A stretch of DNA of 64,000 nt. It comes from Thermithiobacillus plumbiphilus (lineage in GTDB: Bacteria; Pseudomonadota; Gammaproteobacteria; Acidithiobacillales; Thermithiobacillaceae). The stretch is taken from positions 186,001 to 250,000 of the forward strand of contig NZ_JBBPCO010000002.1 in NCBI RefSeq assembly GCF_038070005.1, written 5' to 3'. The notes beneath the pieces were generated by a model, which saw only the letters and a program-made list of their open reading frames with translations, was not told where the DNA came from and made no database searches. Below, piece after piece: positions 58,176 through 64,000 of the stretch; position 1 is the stretch's first letter, and the number at the start of each line of letters is the position of its first letter. Both the position numbers and the translations under genes were made by a program.

Positions 58176-60710
58176 TCATTGACTGGACTGGCGCCGTGCC
58201 AGACCACGCGTGGGCGTGGCCTGCCAGGGATCATCGGGCCAGGGGTGCCTGGGGTAGCGCCCTTTCAGCTCCTTACGAACCTCGAAATAGGTGCGCTCCC
58301 AGAACCCCTTGAGATCCCGGGTCACCTGAATGGGACGCCTGGCCGGGGAAAGCAGATGCAGGACCACCGGAACCTTCCCCCAGGCGACCCTTGGGGTGTC
58401 CGCCAGGCCGAAAAGTTCCTGGAGCTTGACGGCCAGCACGGGCGCATCACCTGACAGATAGTCCAGACGGATCTGGCTGCCGCTGGGAACTGCAATCTGC
58501 CCAGGCGCGCCTTCCTCTAGCCGGCTGCGTTGTGGCCAGTCCAGTTGCGCGGCCAGTATGTCATGCAGATCCAGCCGCTCCAGGGCACGCAAGCTGCGCA
58601 TCCCGGCCAGATAGGGCGCCAGCCAGATCTCGAGCGTTTCGAGCAGGCTGGCGTCATCCAGGTCCGGCCAGTTTTCGTCGGGGCCCTGCTCTCGCAGGAA
58701 ACGCAGACGGGCCTGCAGTTGCCGGGCTGCCGCTGTCCATGGCAGAGCCTCGATACCCTTGGCGCGGATGCCGGCAATCAATGCCGCCATCACTGCTTCG
58801 GGCGGGGGGCTGTCCAGCATCTGGCTGCCAAGCACCAGTTCACCCAGCTTCTCCTCGCGCCGGGCGACGATCTGTTCTGCCTGCGCATCCCATTCCACCC
58901 GTGATTCTACCCGAATCCTGTCAGCAAGGTGTTTTCGCAACAAGGCGGGAGAAACGCTTTGTGCGAGATGAATCAGCGCTTCGCCAGTTGCGGCATCGAC
59001 CAGGGCCGCCACCAGCCAGGCGGAAGCCTGTTGGCCCTGCCTGCGCGAGAGCTTCGCGCCGCGCCCCTGGGCCAGCAGGTAGCGTTGCGGGTCCTGGGGG
59101 CGTTGCTGGGCGATGCGGTCGGGATAGGCAAAGGCCAGCAGCAGCCCAATGATGTCCGGCTCCGGAATGGAAGCGTCCGGGTTTCGGCAATCCAGCATCC
59201 TGCGCCACTGCCCAGCCGCAAGATCGACTCGCCGACAGGCCTGGGCATCGGCCCGACAGGCCTGAGCGCCGCGCTGTCCATCCTTGCGCCAGGCTGCAAG
59301 CGCGCTCAGACGGTCATGCAGGTCGCCATCGGCCGGATTTGGGAAGATGTCCCTTTCTGACAGCAGGGCCGCGAGATCACAGGCGGTGGCGCTCAGATCC
59401 AGGGCCTGGGCGCGCAGTATCATGTGCGCGAGTCTCGGATGCAGGGGCAGGGCCGCCATGCGCCTGCCCGCATCGGTGATGTTGCCGGCATCATCCAGTG
59501 CTTCCAGATCCTGCAGCAGGGCTTCGGCCTGGGCAAGGGCTGCCGGTGGTGGTGGATCGAGCCAGGTGAGGCTGTCGGGATCGCGCACACCCCAAAGCCG
59601 CAGGTCCAGCAGCAGTGGCGCAAGATCGGCGCTGCGGATTTCCGGGGCAGTCTGGGCCAGCAGGCCCTGGTGCGTATCCTTGCCCCAGAGCCGGTAGCAG
59701 TCACCGGGCCCAAGCCGCCCGGCACGACCGGCGCGCTGGTCCGCGGAGGCTTTGGAGATGCGACCATTGAGCAGGCGCGTCATGCCGGAGCCGGGATCAA
59801 AGCGCGGCTGCCGCGCCCAGCCACTGTCCACCACGATGCGGATACCCTCGATGGTGAGACTGGTTTCGGCAATGTTGGTGGCCAGAATGACGCGCCGCTG
59901 AGGACCTGGCATCAGGGCGCGGTCCTGTTCGGCCTGGGGCAGATCACCATGCAGCGCGCAGATCCGCAAATCTTCATCCTTGAGCCGGCTTTCCAGCAGG
60001 TCGCGGGTCCTGCGGATCTCGTGCATGCCCGGCAAAAAGGCCAGCAGGTCGCCCGGATGCGCTGCCAGCGCCTGCTCGATGCTGGTCGCCATGGCTTCCG
60101 GCAGTGGCGTCTGGGCATGTTGCGAGAGGTGATGGATGCTGACCGGAAAGCTGCGCCCCTCGCTGCTGATCAGCGGGGCATCATCGAGCAGGCGCGAGAG
60201 GGCCTGTCCGTCGAAGGTGGCCGACATCAGGAGAATCTTCAGGTCCTCGCGCAGTCCCTGCTGCGCGTCGCGGCACAGTGCCAGGGCCAGATCGGCGCTG
60301 AGATGACGCTCGTGGAACTCGTCAAAGATCACCAGTCCCGTATCCGACAGCTCGGGATCGCTCTGCAGCCGGCGCGCGAGGATGCCTTCGGTCACGACTT
60401 CGATACGGGTTCCTGCCGAAACCCGGCGCTCGAAGCGGATCTGATAACCCACCGTCTCACCGAGCTTTTCGCCGAGCATGTCGGCCATGCGCTTTGCCGT
60501 GGCGCGCGCGGCAAGCCGGCGCGGTTCGAGCATGATCATCCTGCGCCCTTCGAGCCAGTCTTCAGCGAGCAGGGCAAGTGGCACGCGGGTACTTTTGCCA
60601 GCCCCTGGCGGGGCCTGCAGGACGGCAACCGGCGCTTTGGCCAGCGCGGCACGCAGTTGCGGCAGGATCGCGTCGATGGGCAGTGCAGCGGGTGTGGTTT
60701 TTGCGCTCAT
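58176..60710 (-). CDS. hrpB: ATP-dependent helicase HrpB
   Basis: An 844-residue DEAH-box helicase. Walker A APPGAGKSTRVPLALL lies near 36-50, the DEFH box is in VIFDEFHERHLSADLALALC, and VILATNIAETSLTIEGIRIV and QRAGRAGRLGPGDCYRLW belong to lobe 2. The C-terminal HrpB domain ends in YFEVRKELKGRYPRHPWPDD, its usual signature. Length fits the family (about 810-840). It is an RNA-dependent ATPase-like protein of unclear role. Confidence 0.96.
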   Translation of the reverse strand: MSAKTTPAALPIDAILPQLRAALAKAPVAVLQAPPGAGKSTRVPLALLAEDWLEGRRMIMLEPRRLAARATAKRMADMLGEKLGETVGYQIRFERRVSAGTRIEVVTEGILARRLQSDPELSDTGLVIFDEFHERHLSADLALALCRDAQQGLREDLKILLMSATFDGQALSRLLDDAPLISSEGRSFPVSIHHLSQHAQTPLPEAMATSIEQALAAHPGDLLAFLPGMHEIRRTRDLLESRLKDEDLRICALHGDLPQAEQDRALMPGPQRRVILATNIAETSLTIEGIRIVVDSGWARQPRFDPGSGMTRLLNGRISKASADQRAGRAGRLGPGDCYRLWGKDTHQGLLAQTAPEIRSADLAPLLLDLRLWGVRDPDSLTWLDPPPPAALAQAEALLQDLEALDDAGNITDAGRRMAALPLHPRLAHMILRAQALDLSATACDLAALLSERDIFPNPADGDLHDRLSALAAWRKDGQRGAQACRADAQACRRVDLAAGQWRRMLDCRNPDASIPEPDIIGLLLAFAYPDRIAQQRPQDPQRYLLAQGRGAKLSRRQGQQASAWLVAALVDAATGEALIHLAQSVSPALLRKHLADRIRVESRVEWDAQAEQIVARREEKLGELVLGSQMLDSPPPEAVMAALIAGIRAKGIEALPWTAAARQLQARLRFLREQGPDENWPDLDDASLLETLEIWLAPYLAGMRSLRALERLDLHDILAAQLDWPQRSRLEEGAPGQIAVPSGSQIRLDYLSGDAPVLAVKLQELFGLADTPRVAWGKVPVVLHLLSPARRPIQVTRDLKGFWERTYFEVRKELKGRYPRHPWPDDPWQATPTRGLARRQSSQ

Positions 60711-60795
60711 GCGAGTATTATTTCATGGATATGGATCGTGGGCATGCCTTGAATGGCATTCTGGTTCGGGTGGTACATTGGCGAAGGAGTCGTTC

Positions 60796-61239
60796 ATGAC
60801 AGAGCAGCCTTTCTGGCGCATCCGGACTCTGGTGGAAATGAGCGAGCGCGAGTGGGAGTCGCTCTGCGACGGTTGCGGGCTCTGTTGTCTCGAAAAGTTC
60901 GAGGACCGGGACAGTGGTGAGCTGGTGTTCAGCACCATGCCCTGCAGCCAGCTCGATGTGCAGACCTGTCGCTGCAAGGTTTACGACAATCGCCATGCGG
61001 TGGTGCCGGACTGCGTCCCGATCGAACCCACAAAGATGCAGGAATACCGCTGGCTGCCCGAAAGTTGTGCTTATCGTCTGGTGTTCGAGGGCCGGGATCT
61101 CCCGGACTGGCATCCCCTGAAGACCGGCTGCCCGGATTCCACCCGCGTGGCCGGCATGGGCGTGGATCAGATCGCGACCCCGGCTGGCAGGAACCGGTTG
61201 CGCCGACGCCTGCGCGGCAAGTTCAGCCAGGGCGGATAA
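60796..61239 (+). CDS. ycgN: UPF0260 (YcgN) cysteine-cluster protein
   Basis: A 147-residue protein with the Cys pattern of the CxxCxxCC cluster family: LCDGCGLCCLEKFED, CSQLDVQTCRC and CVPIEP, then LPESCAYRL and the C-terminal HPLKTGCPDS. The cysteines probably hold an iron-sulphur or zinc centre. GAAGGAG precedes the ATG. It is divergent from hrpB and similar in length to E. coli YcgN. Confidence 0.92.
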   Translation: MTEQPFWRIRTLVEMSEREWESLCDGCGLCCLEKFEDRDSGELVFSTMPCSQLDVQTCRCKVYDNRHAVVPDCVPIEPTKMQEYRWLPESCAYRLVFEGRDLPDWHPLKTGCPDSTRVAGMGVDQIATPAGRNRLRRRLRGKFSQGG

Positions 61240-61257
61240 CTGCTTTCGGGCATGTCT

Positions 61258-62451
61258 CTAGGTCCCGTCAGCGCTTGCCGGCGTCGGCCCACAGCGCTGG
61301 CGGATCTCTTCCCAGGAGACCTCTTCGATCCCCTTGGGCAGGAAACATACCTTGCCCTGTTCCTGCCAGCTTTCCCAGTACCGGGCAATCCCGGGTCGGG
61401 CCTTGAGTTTCATATCTTCCGGATCCGGATGTGCCACGATCATCAACTTGTCGTCCCCCTGGTGCATCCACTCGATGATGCGCGTGTTGATGCCCTTGTC
61501 GCCGAAGCTGTAGCCGCAGACGAAAAGATGCCGGGATTCGCGCAGCGTATAACGAAACTGGTAATGCAAGTCGGCGTAGATGTCATTGATGTACTGAAGC
61601 ATCTTGTTGAAGGTGCCTGCCAGGAACAAGGGCGCGCCCTCGGCGGGGTGGGCGGTGCCGGGCCTTGCATTCAGATTTTTCTGGTACTTCCAGTTGGCAG
61701 GAATACCGATGAGTTCGCCGTAATGATCATCATGCAGCCGGAACCAGTTCACTGAACCATGCAGCTTGAACAGGCGCACATGGAAGTCCGGGGACTTGAA
61801 AAGATCCGGGTTCCAGTAACGAATGCCCTGTCTCGGAGCATCGAAGCCCTCGGTAAAGGCAATCCCCTGGGACTCCATGTAGCGTTCCAGCACCATGTCG
61901 TGATTCAGGGAGAACAGATCGATCCGTTGAAGCTGCGGGTCCTCACAGGCACCCTTGATGCTCGCCATCGGATCCACGCTTTCCGGCTTGCCGATGAGCA
62001 TCTGCCAGACGATATCGCGGATGTAGCGGGTAGCGGCGGCTGCCAGTGCTTGCAAGGGTATCTCGGTTTCGCCAGGCCCGATGTTGGGGAGTGCACGTAG
62101 TTCAGTCTGGATTCTTTCGATGAAGGGCAGGATGGCGGGGTTGTCGTATTCGCCCCGTTCGCTGTCATGAATCTGGCTGGCGGCGTAATAGAGGTCTTCG
62201 TAATCCGTGTAGTGTTCGGGATGGCCTGCGTAGTAGCGGTCCACCTCCTGCTTCAGGCAATGCAGGAATCCCAGGATGCGATCGAGACCAATCTCCCGGT
62301 CCCTTGCAGCGGATTCGCTCGCCTGCCAGTGGACAGGCTGACCCGTGTTGTCGAGCCCGGGCGATAGAACCTGATCGGTAATGTCTTTCGTGGATGGCAT
62401 GCCAGCGGAGCTGGACAGCCCGGAGCCGATCAAAAAGGCGATGTTCCGCAT
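61258..62451 (-). CDS. SIR2-like domain protein
   Basis: A 397-residue protein. It starts MRNIAFLIGSGLSSSAGMPS, the NAD-binding GAGxS-like motif of SIR2; FSLNHDMVLERYM corresponds to the conserved Asn-Asp motif, LFKLHGSVNWF carries the catalytic His, and FVCGYSFGDKGINTRIIEWM closes the fold. SIR2-like proteins of this size often degrade NAD in phage defence, but this one has no visible partner domain and lies in the chromosomal flank, so a housekeeping deacylase-like or orphan defence role cannot be told apart. The ATG at 62451 is preferred; the frame opens to 62547. Confidence 0.85.
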   Translation of the reverse strand: MRNIAFLIGSGLSSSAGMPSTKDITDQVLSPGLDNTGQPVHWQASESAARDREIGLDRILGFLHCLKQEVDRYYAGHPEHYTDYEDLYYAASQIHDSERGEYDNPAILPFIERIQTELRALPNIGPGETEIPLQALAAAATRYIRDIVWQMLIGKPESVDPMASIKGACEDPQLQRIDLFSLNHDMVLERYMESQGIAFTEGFDAPRQGIRYWNPDLFKSPDFHVRLFKLHGSVNWFRLHDDHYGELIGIPANWKYQKNLNARPGTAHPAEGAPLFLAGTFNKMLQYINDIYADLHYQFRYTLRESRHLFVCGYSFGDKGINTRIIEWMHQGDDKLMIVAHPDPEDMKLKARPGIARYWESWQEQGKVCFLPKGIEEVSWEEIRQRCGPTPASADGT

Positions 62452-62512
62452 GAGCCCCTTCGCTTTGCTGTGATCTTCGATAGCCGGCCTTGCGCAGCAA
62501 CTGCGCCGGGAC

Positions 62513-63379
62513 TTAGATATTGATATCGTGCTGCCGCAAAAAGGCAAGGCTTGGGGCAGTACAGCGTTGGATCAGCGCATGTCGTGCAGGGTTCCGGCGC
62601 GCCACGCGAACGAGCTTATCGGGATTGTCCAGCCCGGCCGCGGCATATACCTGGGCGGATGGATAGAAGCAGGTCTCGATGAATTCGTGGATCACGCGCC
62701 GCAGCAGGGGGCGCAGCAAGGCGCGCTGCAGCCGGTTCAGGCGGGGCAGTCTTTCCGACAGCAGTTCCCGGGCATAGGCCATGTGCCGGGCCTCTTCGCG
62801 CATGTGCAGGTGCGTCATGCCAAGCACGGCACCGGGCAGATCACCTTGCCGGCGAATGAGCCGGTTCATCTGGTCGGGAACCTCCTCGCCGATCAGGATG
62901 GTGGTCCAGAAGGCCGCCGAGCGATAGGGCGCGAATCGGGCGAAGAGACCCGCCATGCGGGGCCGGTCGCGAAAGGGCGTGAGCAGGGGGATGCCGCTCT
63001 TGCGGATGAAAGTCAGGAACATCAGGCTGTGACCGACTTCCTCGCGCAATTCATGCAGTTCGTACTCGTAGCGATCGAGGGACTTGTCGGCGATGTCGAG
63101 CACGTTGCGACTGATGCGCTGGATGAAGAGCGCTTCTAGCCAGAGACCCAGTTCGGTGAAGGCAAGGAACTCACATTGCGACAGCATGCGCCGCTGGATT
63201 TCGCTCAGGGATTGATAGACAGGCAGGCCATGCAGGGAAATCAGAGATTCCGGCAACCAGAACGCCTCCGGGTCCAGATCGTCCCAGGGGATCTGGCTCA
63301 GCGGGTCGCGGTACTGTCGGCTGCGCTCATTGAGGCGTCCGACCAGGGCCGGGCGGCGTGCTTGCACTATCGCATTCAT
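62513..63379 (-). CDS. AurF-like diiron oxygenase
   Basis: A 288-residue protein of the p-aminobenzoate N-oxygenase (AurF) type. Iron ligands fit CEFLAFTELGL, HELREEVGHSLMF (E-x6-H), GEEVPDQ and HMREEARHMAYARELL (EE-x2-H). Members oxidise amines or other small aromatics or act in lipid-like pathways; the substrate here is unknown. It is in the same direction as the epimerase-like gene at 63418, 38 bp away, and probably in its operon. Confidence 0.88.
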   Translation of the reverse strand: MNAIVQARRPALVGRLNERSRQYRDPLSQIPWDDLDPEAFWLPESLISLHGLPVYQSLSEIQRRMLSQCEFLAFTELGLWLEALFIQRISRNVLDIADKSLDRYEYELHELREEVGHSLMFLTFIRKSGIPLLTPFRDRPRMAGLFARFAPYRSAAFWTTILIGEEVPDQMNRLIRRQGDLPGAVLGMTHLHMREEARHMAYARELLSERLPRLNRLQRALLRPLLRRVIHEFIETCFYPSAQVYAAAGLDNPDKLVRVARRNPARHALIQRCTAPSLAFLRQHDINI

Positions 63380-63417
63380 CTGCTGTCAGGTCGTCTGGCT
63401 TTCGCGGGAATGCGCTT

Positions 63418-64000
63418 TCAGCGGTGGCTGTTACGCAAAATATCCAGGCATTCTGCCACGGAATGACGCGGGCGCCAATGCAGCAGGGCCTCGGCGCGTC
63501 GGGTATCCACCGCCAGCGGATAGCGCAAACCGGCCAGCCAGCCCGGGTCCCCGAGATTTCCCGAGATCTGCCAGAAGGCGCGGTGTGCCTTTTCCGCCAG
63601 GGCATAGGGCACCGGCATGGCCCAGCGCCCGTCCCGGCTGACGATATCCTTGAAGGAGAGGGGTTCGGGGGCGGCGAGATTGAAGGCGCCATCTACCTCG
63701 CTGAACAGCGCCTGCAATAAGGCCTGCACCACGTCATCTTCCCAGATGCACTGGGTCGGTGGTTGCGGGTCCGGCACCTGCACGTAAAAGCGGGTACGGG
63801 CAATGAGGTTCAGCAGGGATTGCGCCCGCGGTCCGACGATGGCGTGTATGCGCAGGCGCGTGATCGCGGGTGCACCAGGCGCCTGCTCGAAATCATCCAG
63901 CCACCATTCCACTGCCGCCTTGTCCTCGCTGTAGGCAAAGCCCGGCATGGGCCGCAGGGGCCAGGACTCGGGAATCAGCGCCGGGTTGTCCGGCCAGGCG
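63418..64000 (-). CDS. NAD-dependent epimerase/dehydratase, C-terminal part
   Basis: The gene is cut by the window end; the frame stays open to 63999. The visible 193 residues start AWPDNPALIPESWPLRPMPG, followed by FAYSEDKAAVEWW, in which Y-S-x2-K is the catalytic Tyr-Lys pair of extended SDR enzymes. RLRIHAIVGPRAQS and a substrate-binding C-terminal half (FNLAAPEPLSFKDIVSRDGR) follow. The N-terminal NAD-binding Gly motif is outside the window. Together with the diiron oxygenase it may form a small metabolic operon. Confidence 0.85.
   Translation of the reverse strand, partial: AWPDNPALIPESWPLRPMPGFAYSEDKAAVEWWLDDFEQAPGAPAITRLRIHAIVGPRAQSLLNLIARTRFYVQVPDPQPPTQCIWEDDVVQALLQALFSEVDGAFNLAAPEPLSFKDIVSRDGRWAMPVPYALAEKAHRAFWQISGNLGDPGWLAGLRYPLAVDTRRAEALLHWRPRHSVAECLDILRNSHR

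Overview
The window looks like a Gammaproteobacterium (or the related Acidithiobacillia) with a GC-rich backbone. The pointers are an enterobacterial-type SpeD, HrpB, a UPF0260 (YcgN) protein, UmuDC, and a Pro-Arg-His-Lys tRNA operon. I cannot name a genus. About 55 kb (687-55678) is one genomic island integrated into the 3' end of tRNA-Lys(CTT). A 49-bp exact direct repeat marks attL (687-735) and attR (55630-55678). The intact tRNA lies at the right end and the P4-type integrase at the left end.

Layout. 1-680: chromosomal flank with the end of a BrnT toxin, a BrnA-like antitoxin, and the stranded original terminator of the tRNA operon. 687-12.7 kb: integrase, a RelE/Xre toxin-antitoxin pair, hypothetical proteins, an AAA+ ATPase, a block of repeats with a small putative repressor and a second atypical tyrosine recombinase, a lipoprotein, an IS3-family remnant and two phosphoesterases. 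12.8-30.4 kb: a complete type 1 BREX operon (HTH gene, brxA, brxB, brxC, pglX, pglZ, brxL). It carries two insertions: an AT-rich ATPase plus PD-(D/E)XK nuclease pair between brxC and pglX, and a DUF1016 nuclease plus a Shedu-like DUF4263 nuclease between pglX and pglZ. 30.4-37.7 kb: a metallophosphoesterase and a 2,097-residue DUF4011 helicase ending in an MTES_1575/Vsr-like nuclease.

37.8-45.4 kb is the best candidate for an undescribed system. It is a collinear cluster of an Xre regulator with a glycine-zipper membrane tail, a 205-aa unknown, three different dynamin-like GTPases in a row, a 20-codon ORF, a 135-aa helical protein and a 68-aa membrane protein. An ADP-ribosylglycohydrolase follows. 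46.4-49.7 kb: an IS3 orfA scrap and a SNF2/SMARCAL1-like helicase bracketed by ten copies of an ATYAGGTGA motif. 49.7-55.6 kb: umuDC (minus strand), then a plus-strand replication module of AlpA-like regulator, CHC2/Toprim primase, DUF3987 protein and a small Cys-containing protein. I see no conjugation, relaxase or virion genes, so the island looks like a defence-loaded integrative or satellite-like element that needs a helper to move.

55.6-64 kb is the right chromosomal flank: four tRNAs, YtxH, DUF599, speD, hrpB, a YcgN-like protein, a SIR2-like protein, an AurF-like diiron oxygenase and the end of an epimerase/dehydratase gene. All functional calls come from reading motifs in the sequence; no database search was run.
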